Source: Streptacidiphilus carbonis (GTDB taxonomy: Bacteria > Actinomycetota > Actinomycetes > Streptomycetales > Streptomycetaceae). Taken from it: DNA of 57,335 nt. Both the position numbers and the translations under genes were made by a program. Position 1 is the first letter of the stretch, and every line of letters starts with the position of its first letter. The notes beneath the pieces are model-generated. The model worked only from the letters and a program-made list of their open reading frames with translations, made no database searches and had not been told where the DNA came from. This document shows positions 24,501 through 31,412 of the stretch, in pieces. The stretch lies in NCBI RefSeq assembly GCF_000787775.1, contig NZ_BBPM01000021.1, positions 7,977-65,311 of the forward strand, read 5' to 3'.

Positions 24501-25179
24501 CGTCCGGCCGGTGGGTGGCGACCCGGTAGGCGATCTCCGCAAGGTTCTCGCCGCCGAAGGCGTCCTGGCCCGTCGCGGCGAACAGGACGAGTGCGCCCCA
24601 GCCCCAGACGTCGACCTTGCCGTCCCCGGGCAGTCCCCGGTAGCGCTCGGGCGGCATGTAGCGCAGGGTGCCCATGGGCAGACCGGTGGTGGCGGTGCCC
24701 TCCACGACCCGGGCGATACCGAAGTCGATCACGCGCGGGCCGTCCGGGCCGAGCAGGATGTTCTCGGGCTTCAGGTCCCGGTGGACCACCCCCGCCCGGT
24801 GGACGGCCACCAGGGCCGCCGCCATGCCGACGGCCAGTCGCCGCAGCTCCTGCGGCGCGTGGGGTCCGGCGGCGCGGATCGCCTGCCGCAGATTGGGTCC
24901 GGCCACGTACTCGCTGACCACGAAGGGGATCGGCCCGGCGAGGTCGGTGTACAGCAGGCGCGCGGTGCAGAAGGGCTCCACCAGCTGCCAGGCGCGCAGC
25001 TCCCGGCGCAGCATCCCGCGGCTCTCGGCGTCCACCTCGTGCAGGACCTTGACGGCGACGCGCCTGCCGTCGGGGGCGTAGCCCTCGAAGACGGCGCCCT
25101 GGCCGCCTGCGCCGAGCCTGCCGTCGAGGTAGAAGTCCCCCAACTGCCGAGGATCCCCTGGGAGAAGAGGTCCCCCCAT
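21577..25179 (-). CDS. Ser/Thr kinase - nSTAND-type helical region - TM - WD40 repeat protein
   Basis: A 1200-residue protein. A Hanks-type kinase domain (about 15-265) has a GAGGQG loop, VAVKVL Lys44, HRDLKPEN and DFGIARV. Residues about 285-455 (AAAQDAVPAVLLRLVAAGE..., SSAALLRSWPRLHDWVEAERSGLSTHQRLTEGARTWTEHGR...) match the winged-helix/helical segment that follows the NTPase in nSTAND1 proteins. The NTPase itself is absent. One membrane helix follows (about 457-480), then roughly 700 residues of WD40-like blades (FSPDG motifs). So the kinase is inside and the propeller outside or at the membrane. I chose ATG 25179 (GGGGG at 7 bases) over ATG 25224, which lacks a ribosome site. Confidence 0.85.
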   Translation of the reverse strand: MGGPLLPGDPRQLGDFYLDGRLGAGGQGAVFEGYAPDGRRVAVKVLHEVDAESRGMLRRELRAWQLVEPFCTARLLYTDLAGPIPFVVSEYVAGPNLRQAIRAAGPHAPQELRRLAVGMAAALVAVHRAGVVHRDLKPENILLGPDGPRVIDFGIARVVEGTATTGLPMGTLRYMPPERYRGLPGDGKVDVWGWGALVLFAATGQDAFGGENLAEIAYRVATHRPDVSGLEEPLRSLVRSALSHDPAERPSAEQLLLTLVGRADLASAVREAGAGGPVKDVPADSVGPSRGEVAEAVFSRLNAAAQDAVPAVLLRLVAAGERAEDTLRSAHRGEFSDGRTPEHVLDWVLRAFTEAGILVWQGYTATLSSAALLRSWPRLHDWVEAERSGLSTHQRLTEGARTWTEHGRRRNDLVQGSTLDRMRDWSATGRRHLALNLAEQAFLEAAAELGRRRGRLRMLLSAVLAFLLVVAVGGAAVAFDQWRTTVAQRDQAASGQVAALALSLRVTDPQLARRLAVAAAQLGDTPQAWSALLAVRYQLEHDAFKLEAPTTAGADDLDGTGQTFAVAAGARVDFWNVRTRARTGSYTAPAKVRNVILSQDGTVAAVVGDDGVVRFVGVTAAKNGAMAQVAPALSAPKSSQGNWPALQLSPHGGFLVVETSDTRSTMTVRDIHTGRAVASLDAGGSSTPILDTSFSPDEGVLSLPVPSGGQPFTWIDLHTGRHLPVPVMNVQAKNVTGAVAFSPDGKSAAVATLSNTVSLFARTQDGASDTLTGADQFSPYPLTFSHNSRYLAQGATVWDAEATTPKLDPVLTHPTTRTDCSAGTFYRFTADDKALECVGIDGFIRSLDVSAFTAPPGWETDGNVDQAAVSPDRSAFALLHQNRLEIWSAQSRTSRLSVEALAKTDPPTSTPDKIQIGPGGQLAAVLRGTGIEIWEPAKKDGALLGTFPFIDPTRVSNAVTSLAFSPDGSSLAAFVTTTDGTDTLTFWNLRTMKQIHSVSAHLGNPGNPGSLLFAPDGRSVVSPEFGKVAFPSGQTLLAGSSDVQFDAISTDGTTLYSYPHASRPSLQTWNAATLRPQGDDLYTGTLNEPLFNPVWDNAVSPDGRLLATAQQQGTDFQFALWDTRDRTQLGVPLIGPTGDIEAVAFSPDGATLTAVDKYGRFYAYPLAPTALAHSLCTESGALTKAEWKAYIPDVPYRHDC

Positions 25180-25291
25180 GTCGTAGCCCCCACATCTGTC
25201 ACGCCTGATCCATTCCTGCTCCATTCTGACGAGTTCACGTCGTCCATGGTTCCGGTGCGCACCTGTGGGTCGGGTGGGAACAGCGAGACGG

Positions 25292-25318
25292 CCGCCGCTG
25301 ACCGGGCGTCAGCGGCGG
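25292..25318 (-). terminator. Hairpin containing the SDR stop codon
   Basis: CCGCCGCTGAC and GTCAGCGGCGG form a perfect 11-bp stem with a 5-base loop. On the minus strand the stop codon of the SDR gene lies in the first arm, so the end of translation and the terminator overlap. Confidence 0.6.
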
Positions 25319-26337
25319 GCCGCGCGGATGCCGGCGACGGCGCCGCCGGCCGCGGCGGCGGTCAGGGCTGCCGCTACGGCGCCGTGGTGCTGGGAGGCCC
25401 AGAGCAGGTAGCTGCGGGAGCTGGAGCGGTCGTCGAAGCGGCCGTGGGCGCCCTCGTCGACGTCGGCGTCCACCGGCTGCCAGAGGTTCTCCGGGGCGTC
25501 GGGGTCGGCCTTGCCCTGGTCCTGCTGCGAGGAGTAGCCGGTGCGGGCCAGGTAGCGGTCAAGGATCCCGGGGGCGACCGCGTTGGCGAGCAGGGTGCCG
25601 ACGGTGCTGCCGCCCACCCAGTACTCGCGCCGGTCGGGGTGGTCCGCCGCGTACAGCACGGCGCGGGCGGCGACCTCGGGCTGGTAGATCGGCGGGACGG
25701 GTTGCGCCCGGCGCGGCAGCCGGGAGAGCACCCAGTCGAACTGGGGAGTGTTCACGGCCGGCATCTGCACCATGGTGACGTTCACCCCGGAGCCGTCGTG
25801 CAGCAGCTCGCAGCGCAGCGCCTCGTGCCAGCCCTGGATGGCGTGCTTGGCGCCGCTGTAGGCGCTCTGCAGCGGGATGCCCCGGTAGGCCAGCGCCGAG
25901 CCGACCTGGACCACGGTGCCCCGTCCGCGCGGCAGCATCCGGGCCAGGGCGGCCCTGGTGGCGTAGACGTAGCCGAGGTAGGTGACCTCGGTGACCCGTC
26001 GGAACTCGTCCGGCGAGGTCTCCATGAACGGCGCGAAGACCGAGGTGAAGGCGTCGTTGACCCAGATGTCGATCGGACCCAGCTGCTTCTCGGCCTCCTC
26101 CGCCGCGGCGTCCACCGCGTCGGCGTCGGCGACGTCCACCTCCACGGCCACGGCCTCGGGCGCGCCCAGTTTCAGCGCGTCGAGCCTGGCCGCCTCCAGC
26201 CCGGTGTCGCCGCGGGCCAGCAGCGCGACCCGGTCGCCCCTGGTCGCGAACGCGCGGGCGACGGCGCGGCCGATGCCACCGGAGGCTCCGGTGACGACGA
26301 CGTTCCGGGTGGTCGGCGGGATCTCGTGGTCGGACAT
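25309..26337 (-). CDS. SDR oxidoreductase with C-terminal hydrophobic tail
   Basis: A 342-residue SDR. VTGASGGIG is the nucleotide motif, VNDAF replaces the usual NNAG, and VGSALAYRGIPLQSAYSGAKHAIQGWHEALRCEL carries Ser and YxxxK. After the catalytic domain (about 250 residues) there is an extra 90-residue tail, ending AAALTAAAAGGAVAGIRAARR, that may attach it to the membrane. GGAGGA precedes the ATG, and a SigB-like box lies 42 bases upstream. It is the last gene of the minus-strand stress cluster. Substrate unknown; similar long SDRs are often annotated as stress-linked. Confidence 0.85.
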   Translation of the reverse strand: MSDHEIPPTTRNVVVTGASGGIGRAVARAFATRGDRVALLARGDTGLEAARLDALKLGAPEAVAVEVDVADADAVDAAAEEAEKQLGPIDIWVNDAFTSVFAPFMETSPDEFRRVTEVTYLGYVYATRAALARMLPRGRGTVVQVGSALAYRGIPLQSAYSGAKHAIQGWHEALRCELLHDGSGVNVTMVQMPAVNTPQFDWVLSRLPRRAQPVPPIYQPEVAARAVLYAADHPDRREYWVGGSTVGTLLANAVAPGILDRYLARTGYSSQQDQGKADPDAPENLWQPVDADVDEGAHGRFDDRSSSRSYLLWASQHHGAVAAALTAAAAGGAVAGIRAARR

Positions 26338-26378
26338 GGCGGATCCTCCAAGTCGGTCGGGACGCTCTGTCCAAGCGC

Positions 26379-26402
26379 CTACCCGCCACCGGGCGGCTAT
26401 TC
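26379..26402 (-). promoter_or_regulatory. SigB-like promoter box before the SDR gene
   Basis: On the minus strand GAAT, 14 bases, GGGTAG. It fits the published Streptomyces SigB form GNNT-N14-16-GGGTA. The predicted leader is about 35 bases. The -35 overlaps the end of the GH13 gene. Confidence 0.5.
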
Positions 26403-28049
26403 CGTTCTTCGGCTGAGGCGTATCCAGCGGAAGCCGTGTCCGGCCAGTTCCAGGCCGGTCAGGCCGGGCTCCGGCTCCTCGTAGCGGCGGTCGCCGAACA
26501 CCTCGCCGAAGTCGGGGCCGGTGCCCTCCTGCTCGCCCAGGTCGACGGTGACCGCGCGGTCGCCGAGGTTGTGCACGAAGAGCACGGCGCCGGTGGGGGA
26601 GTCGGCGCGGTGGACCAGCACCGGGGGCGGCACCTCGGCGTCCACGACCCGGCAGCTGCCCCGGCCCACTTCGGGGCACTCGCGCAGCATCCGGATCGCC
26701 CGCTCCAGGAAGGCGAGCAGCGAGTCCGGGTTGCGCCGCTGCTCGGTGACGTTGACCTCGCGGTAGTCGTACGGTCCGGACTTGATCAGCTGCGCGGCGC
26801 GGCCGCGGCGCGGGGCGGTGCTGAAGCCGCCGCCGGGATGGCCGGACCACTGCATCGGGGTGCGGATGGACTCCCGTCCGGGCAGCCGCAGGTCGTCGCC
26901 CATGCCGATCTCGTCGCCGTAGCGGATCACCGGGGTGCCGCGCAGCGAGAGCAGCAGCGAGTAGGCGAGGCGCAGCCGCTGCCGGTCGCCGCCCAGCATC
27001 GGGGCCGGCCGGCGGCGGATGCCGCGGCCGTACAGCCGCATGTCCTGGTCGGGGGCGAAGGCGGCGAAGACCGCCTCGCGCTGGGAGGGTTCGAGCCGGC
27101 TGAGGTCGGCCTCGTCGTGCAGCCGCAGGAAGGACGCCCACTGGGCCGGCTCCGGCAGCCGCGGGCTGTTCCTGAGCAGTTCGGTGACCGGCGCGGCGTC
27201 GCCGGTGGCCAGGGCCAGCAGCAGACGGCCGTTGAGGGGGAAGTCGAACAGCAGGTGCATCCGGTCGTCGGAGCCGCCCGCGTCGGCGAAGAAGTCGGTG
27301 AGGCGGTCCGGCTCGACATTGGCCTCGGCGAGCAGGACGGCGTCGCCGCGGATCCAGGACAGGTGCTCGCGCAGCTCGGTGAGGAAGCCCCAGTCCTCCT
27401 CGGGGTCCGGGACGTCGGGCCGGGTCAGCTCGATCACGAAGGGCGCGGCGTCCACCCGGAAGCCGGCCACCCCGAGCTGGGTCCAGAAGCCGATGATCCG
27501 TTTGATCTCCTCGCGGACGGCCGGGTTGGCGATGTCCAGGTCGGGCTCGAAGTCGTAGAAGCGGTGGTAGTACCAGGCCCCGGCCTCCTCCTGCCAGGTC
27601 CAGGTCTCGTCCTGCTCGCCCGGGAAGACGATGCCCTGCCTGCGGTCGGCGGGCTCCTTCCCGGACCAGACGTACCAGTCCCGGTAGGGCGATTCCGGGT
27701 CCGAGACCGCCGAGCGGAACCACGGGTGGCGGTCCGAGGTGTGGTTGACCACCAGGTCGATCACCACCCGGATGCCGCGGTCGTCGCAGGCCCGGAGCAG
27801 GTCGGCGAAGTCGCCGAGCGTGCCCAGCCGCGGGTGCACGTTGTAGAAGTCGGTGACGTCGTAGCCGCCGTCGCGCATCGGCGAGGGGTGGATCGGGTTG
27901 AGCCACAGGCAGGTCGCGCCCAGCCGGGCGATGTAGTCCAGCCTGCTGATCAGGCCCCGTAAGTCGCCGACCCCGTCGCCGTCGGAGTCCTGGAAGGAGT
28001 CGACGTCGACGCAGTACACGACGGCCTGCTTGTACCAGTGCCCGATCAT
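26397..28049 (-). CDS. GH13 alpha-amylase family enzyme, trehalose-synthase-like
   Basis: A 550-residue GH13 enzyme. It begins WYKQAVVYCVDVDSFQDSDGDGVGDLRGL, the trehalose synthase/maltogenic opening, and has VVNHTSDRHPWF, GFRVDAAPFV (nucleophile Asp), LLAEANVEP (acid Glu) and FLRLHDEADL (transition-state Asp). Trehalose synthase (GH13_16) interconverts maltose and trehalose; the sequence fits that branch better than sucrose phosphorylase or amylase, but it lacks the fused maltokinase seen in some actinobacteria. Trehalose as an osmoprotectant agrees with the stress setting. GGAGG precedes the ATG at 28049, which overlaps the stop of the upstream transporter gene (ATGA). Confidence 0.82.
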   Translation of the reverse strand: MIGHWYKQAVVYCVDVDSFQDSDGDGVGDLRGLISRLDYIARLGATCLWLNPIHPSPMRDGGYDVTDFYNVHPRLGTLGDFADLLRACDDRGIRVVIDLVVNHTSDRHPWFRSAVSDPESPYRDWYVWSGKEPADRRQGIVFPGEQDETWTWQEEAGAWYYHRFYDFEPDLDIANPAVREEIKRIIGFWTQLGVAGFRVDAAPFVIELTRPDVPDPEEDWGFLTELREHLSWIRGDAVLLAEANVEPDRLTDFFADAGGSDDRMHLLFDFPLNGRLLLALATGDAAPVTELLRNSPRLPEPAQWASFLRLHDEADLSRLEPSQREAVFAAFAPDQDMRLYGRGIRRRPAPMLGGDRQRLRLAYSLLLSLRGTPVIRYGDEIGMGDDLRLPGRESIRTPMQWSGHPGGGFSTAPRRGRAAQLIKSGPYDYREVNVTEQRRNPDSLLAFLERAIRMLRECPEVGRGSCRVVDAEVPPPVLVHRADSPTGAVLFVHNLGDRAVTVDLGEQEGTGPDFGEVFGDRRYEEPEPGLTGLELAGHGFRWIRLSRRTE

Positions 28050-29083
28050 TCCGCCTCCGATTCGGTTGCAGTGGCCTGGAGGCCGTTGCGGGGGCCGCCG
28101 TGCAGGCGGTTCAGCTCGCCCTCGGCGCGCCTGCGCTGCTCCGGGGACGCGTCGGTGATGTCCAGGAAGATCTGGTCCAGTTGCGGCCAGCGGTCCCGCA
28201 TCGCCTTTCTGATGCGCATGCAGATCTCCTCGACCTCCTCGCTGTCGCGGCCGGCGTGGATGTCCAGCCGGGCCGCCAGCAGGGTGGAGTCCGGGCCGAG
28301 CTGCATGGTGAGCAGGTCGGCCACGGTGTCGACGTCGGGCTCCCGGTCCAGGAAGGCGCGCAGCTCGCCCTGCAGCTCCGGGTCGACGGCCCGGCCGATC
28401 AGCTCGTGCTCGGCCTGGCGTCCCAGCCGGTAGGCCACGAACACCAGCAGCAGGCCGATGCACAGTGACGCGCCGGCCTCCCAGCGACCGTCGCCGGTCA
28501 GCCCGTGCAGCCCCAGACCGGCCGCGGCCAGCAGCACGCCGACCACCGCGGTCGCGTCCTCGGCGAGCACCGTACGGAGGGCCGGGTCGCCGGCGGCCCG
28601 CAGCACCGACGACGGGCCGCGTCCGCGGCGTACCGCCGGGGCCTGGAACAGCGCCCTGGCCAGTGAACCGCCCTCGGCCAGCAGGGCGACGCCCAGGACC
28701 ACGAAGGAGACCAGGTAGCCGGTGTGCGTCTCGCTCTCGGGGTGGCGCCAGGCCTGCAGCCCCTGGAAGAACGAGAAGCAGCCGCCGGTGACGAAGATGC
28801 CCACGGCGGCCAGCAGCGACCAGAAGAAGCGCTCCTTGCCGTAGCCGAAGGGGTGTTCGCGGTCCGGGGCGCGCCTGCTGCGCCGCAGCGAGGCGATCAG
28901 GAACACCTCGTTGAGGCTGTCCGCGACCGAGTGGGCCGCCTCGGAGAGCATGGCCGGGGACGAGGCGATCAGGCCGGCCGCTGTCTTCGCCACGGCGATC
29001 ACCAGGTTCGCCGCCAGCGCGACGCCGACGGTGACCAGGGTGCTGCGCTGCCGTGCGGGGGCTGCGGCGCGGTGATCGCTCAT
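28046..29083 (-). CDS. Cation diffusion facilitator (divalent metal efflux)
   Basis: A 345-residue CDF exporter with about six membrane helices. The metal site motif in helix II is SEAAHSVADSLNE (HxxxD); in helix V it is LAEDATAVVGV, the E/D form seen in the ZNT9-like branch rather than HxxxD. A C-terminal cytoplasmic domain (IHAGRDSEEVEEICMRIRKAMRDRWPQ) follows. HPFGYGKERFFWSLLAA is the family loop. The substrate (Zn, Fe or Mn) cannot be decided. A GGGTAG (-10-like) lies 10-15 bases upstream of the start, but no matching -35 is seen. Confidence 0.87.
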   Translation of the reverse strand: MSDHRAAAPARQRSTLVTVGVALAANLVIAVAKTAAGLIASSPAMLSEAAHSVADSLNEVFLIASLRRSRRAPDREHPFGYGKERFFWSLLAAVGIFVTGGCFSFFQGLQAWRHPESETHTGYLVSFVVLGVALLAEGGSLARALFQAPAVRRGRGPSSVLRAAGDPALRTVLAEDATAVVGVLLAAAGLGLHGLTGDGRWEAGASLCIGLLLVFVAYRLGRQAEHELIGRAVDPELQGELRAFLDREPDVDTVADLLTMQLGPDSTLLAARLDIHAGRDSEEVEEICMRIRKAMRDRWPQLDQIFLDITDASPEQRRRAEGELNRLHGGPRNGLQATATESEAE

Positions 29084-29126
29084 GTGCTGCGGCTACCCGC
29101 GCGGCGAAGCGGTATGTGGGGCGATT

Positions 29127-29708
29127 TCAGCCCTCGCCGTGACCGGTCGGGCCGGATGGGCCGGTCGGATCGGACGGACCGGTCGGCCCGGGACGGTGGG
29201 TCCTCTCCGCCCGTTCGGCGCGGCGCAGCACCGTGTACGGCAGCAGCAGCCAGGCGACGGCGAACCAGGCCGACACCGCCGCCGCCAGCACGGCGGCCAG
29301 CGCCGGATTGCCGGTGGCGGTCCGCAGCAGCAGGAGCAGGGCCGTGCCGATGGTCAGGGCCAGCAGCGCCAGCCCGACGGCCATCAACCGGACGGCGACA
29401 TGGATGAGCTGCGGTTTGAGGTCGTGCCCTGACAGGAACCGGTGGAAGGCCACCGGGGCGATCAGCGCCCCGGTCGCACAGGCGCCCAGCACCACGGTGA
29501 CCACGTAGAGGTACGTGTCGAAGGTGCCGAGGGCGGCGAACCGCGGTGTGAAGGCGACGCTCAGCAGGAAGCCGAACAGAATCTGCGCTCCGGTCTGCGA
29601 GACCCGCACCTCCTGGAGCAGTTCGTTCCACATCCGGTCGGCGCGCTGCTCGGGCGTCTCCGACCGCCCGGGGCCGCCGCCGTGCGGTCCTCCGCTCGTT
29701 TCGCGCAT
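29127..29708 (-). CDS. DUF6328-type four-helix membrane protein
   Basis: A 193-residue membrane protein with four hydrophobic segments. The opening RADRMWNELLQEVRVSQTGAQILFGFLLSVAFTPRF is the hallmark of a small actinobacterial family I know as DUF6328, of unknown role. The C-terminus is Gly/Pro/Thr-rich (RPGPTGPSDPTGPSGPTG), encoded by repetitive CGGTC-type DNA. GGGAAGG lies upstream of the ATG. It sits 40 bases after the hemerythrin gene, in the same minus-strand run. Confidence 0.72.
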   Translation of the reverse strand: MRETSGGPHGGGPGRSETPEQRADRMWNELLQEVRVSQTGAQILFGFLLSVAFTPRFAALGTFDTYLYVVTVVLGACATGALIAPVAFHRFLSGHDLKPQLIHVAVRLMAVGLALLALTIGTALLLLLRTATGNPALAAVLAAAVSAWFAVAWLLLPYTVLRRAERAERTHRPGPTGPSDPTGPSGPTGHGEG

Positions 29709-29748
29709 GGTCCGGCGCCCTGCCCTTCCCGGCCACCTGCCGTCCGGG

Positions 29749-30375
29749 CTACTCGTTCCCTTCGCGGTCCGGGTGCACCGGGTCCTCGCGGTATTTCACG
29801 GTGTCGGCCGAGTAGCCGGGCCGCTGTCCGGAGCCGGCAGGGCTGAACAGGTCGCGCACCCGCTGACGGACGCCGCGCTCCGCCGGCGGCAGGTCGTCGC
29901 GGGGCTGGGCCGAGACGGTCTCCGGGCGGGGTGCGGTCGAGCCGTGCCGGCGGATGGCCTGGGCCCGCTCTCCGGCCTCGGCGAGATCGCGGTAGCCGAG
30001 TCCTTCGCGCAGCGCCGGGAAGAACTGGGCCTCCTCGTGATTGGCGTGGCCGGTGGCCCGCTCGACCAGTTGGGCGACCAGGCGGTCGAAGCCGGGGCTG
30101 TCCTGGTCGCTGCGGCCGAGTTCCAGCAGCAGGGCCTCGATCTCGGCGTTCTCCGCCCTGGCCTGCTCGATCGGGTACCCGCTGTCGGGCAGTTCGCGGG
30201 CCAGCGGGTACAGCAGGCCCGTCTCGATCCGCATGTCGTGCATCAGCAGGGCCGTCGCCCGGTCGACCAGTTCCTTGCGCTCGGGGTCGTGGAACGGCAG
30301 CCCGGTGTAGGCGCTGAAGATGCGGCGCAGTTCCGTGTGGTCGGACTCCAGGTCGTCGAGGATGTCGGTGCTCAT
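29749..30375 (-). CDS. Hemerythrin HHE-domain protein
   Basis: A 208-residue protein. The helical bundle carries LESDHTELR, LLMHDMRIETGLLYPLA and ATGHANHEEAQFFPAL, giving the His/Glu ligands of a di-iron hemerythrin-type centre. A 60-residue Pro/Arg-rich tail follows. Such proteins sense or scavenge oxygen, NO or peroxide. GGAGG is 6 bases from the second of two ATGs, so I start at 30375. It belongs to the minus-strand stress cluster between the 90-residue protein and the DUF6328 gene. Confidence 0.85.
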   Translation of the reverse strand: MSTDILDDLESDHTELRRIFSAYTGLPFHDPERKELVDRATALLMHDMRIETGLLYPLARELPDSGYPIEQARAENAEIEALLLELGRSDQDSPGFDRLVAQLVERATGHANHEEAQFFPALREGLGYRDLAEAGERAQAIRRHGSTAPRPETVSAQPRDDLPPAERGVRQRVRDLFSPAGSGQRPGYSADTVKYREDPVHPDREGNE

Positions 30376-30403
30376 CATGTCCCTCCGTACGTCAGGTCCG
30401 AGG

Positions 30404-30427
30404 GTCGAGGTCGTGGTCGAGGTTGTG
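30404..30427. repeat. 12-bp tandem duplication in the hemerythrin leader
   Basis: GTCGAGGTCGTG followed by GTCGAGGTTGTG, then a partial third copy. It lies between the preceding stop and the hemerythrin ribosome site. Confidence 0.6.
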
Positions 30428-30445
30428 GGTCGACGAGGTCGTGGC

Positions 30446-30718
30446 TCAGGACGCCGCAGCCAGCCGCCTGTCGAGGTCGGGGACGAAGTCCGGGTAGCCG
30501 GCGGCGATGTCGTCGAGGTCCAGCATCGGCGGCAGGTCCGCCGCCGACTGCCGTTCCAGCAGCCACTGGACCGTCAGGTCGACCACCCGGGGCTCGTCGG
30601 TGACGGCGGCCGAGATCCGGCGCAGCACGTCCGGGGTGACCTGGATCCGGGTCTCGGCGTCGTCCAGGCGGACCAGGTACTCGTGGTCGCCCTGCGGTTC
30701 GATCTCCGTGTCGGTCAT
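30446..30718 (-). CDS. Hypothetical 90-residue protein
   Basis: A soluble, acidic protein with no family I recognise: TEIEPQGDHEYLVRLDDAETRIQVTPDVLRRIS, then VVDLTVQWLLERQSAADLPPMLDLDDIAAGYPDF. The pattern of strands followed by helices suggests a small alpha-beta fold. Its ATG overlaps the stop of the PfpI gene by 4 bases, so the two are translationally coupled and may interact. Confidence 0.7.
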   Translation of the reverse strand: MTDTEIEPQGDHEYLVRLDDAETRIQVTPDVLRRISAAVTDEPRVVDLTVQWLLERQSAADLPPMLDLDDIAAGYPDFVPDLDRRLAAAS

Positions 30719-31284
30719 GCCGCTCGCCCCTCGGCCCGGGCGAACTCGGTGACCATGGCCTCGTCGAAGGAGGGGAGGTCGTCCGGTTTGCGGCTGGTGA
30801 TCAGGGTGTTCGGGCCGGCGGTGCAGACCTCGACCCGCTCGTCGACCCAGTGGGCGCCGGCGTTGATCAGGTCGGTGCGCAGGCTGGGCCAGGAGGTGAG
30901 GGTGCGGCCGCTGACCACGCCGCCCTCGATCAGGGTCCAGGGGCCGTGGCAGATCGCCGCGACGGGCTTGCCGGCCTCGAAGAAGTCCCGGGCGAAGGCG
31001 ACGGCCTCGGGGTCCTGCCGCAGGGCGTCGGGGCTGGCGACGCCGCCTGGCAGTACCAGGGCGTCGTAGTCGGCCGCGGACACCTTGCCGACGACGTCGT
31101 CGACCTCGAAGGTGTCGGCGCGGTCCAGGTGGTTGAACGCCCGCACCTGGCCGGACCGGGTGGAGACCAGGCGCGGGGTGCCGCCGGCTTCGAGCACGGC
31201 CTGCCACGGGTCCGTCAGCTCGACCTGCTCGGCACCTTCCGGGGCGACGAGGAAGGCGACGGTCCGTCCCTGCAGGGTGACCAT
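30715..31284 (-). CDS. PfpI/DJ-1 family protein (type 1 glutamine amidotransferase-like)
   Basis: A 189-residue DJ-1/PfpI protein. The nucleophile elbow is AAICHGPW, with Cys followed by His, and VLPGG supplies the oxyanion region. Members act as proteases, glyoxalase III or protein deglycases in stress. GAGAGGAACG precedes the ATG. It heads the run PfpI - 90-aa protein - hemerythrin - DUF6328. Confidence 0.88.
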   Translation of the reverse strand: MVTLQGRTVAFLVAPEGAEQVELTDPWQAVLEAGGTPRLVSTRSGQVRAFNHLDRADTFEVDDVVGKVSAADYDALVLPGGVASPDALRQDPEAVAFARDFFEAGKPVAAICHGPWTLIEGGVVSGRTLTSWPSLRTDLINAGAHWVDERVEVCTAGPNTLITSRKPDDLPSFDEAMVTEFARAEGRAA

Positions 31285-31299
31285 GGGAATCGTTCCTCT

Positions 31300-31327
31300 C
31301 AGTGGGCTCTCGTCAGTGGGCTCTCGT
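31300..31327. repeat. Perfect 14-bp tandem duplication in the PfpI leader
   Basis: Two identical adjacent copies of CAGTGGGCTCTCGT, 16 bases upstream of the PfpI start codon. A GGGTAC lies beside it (31335-31340, minus strand), without a clear -35. Confidence 0.7.
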
Positions 31328-31412
31328 ACCGCGCGTACCCCTCCCGCCTTGCCGCTGTCGGCCCGGGCAAACCGGGCGAACCGGGACTGGGCGGCACTGG
31401 ACGGGACCGCTC

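Noticed and set aside
29090-29100. GGGTAG before the cation diffusion facilitator gene as a SigB-like box
   Set aside because: No GNNT-type -35 at 14-16 bases, so I mention it only as a -10 resemblance.
31335-31340. GGGTAC before the PfpI gene as a SigB-like box
   Set aside because: The bases at the -35 distance do not match GNNT; insufficient.
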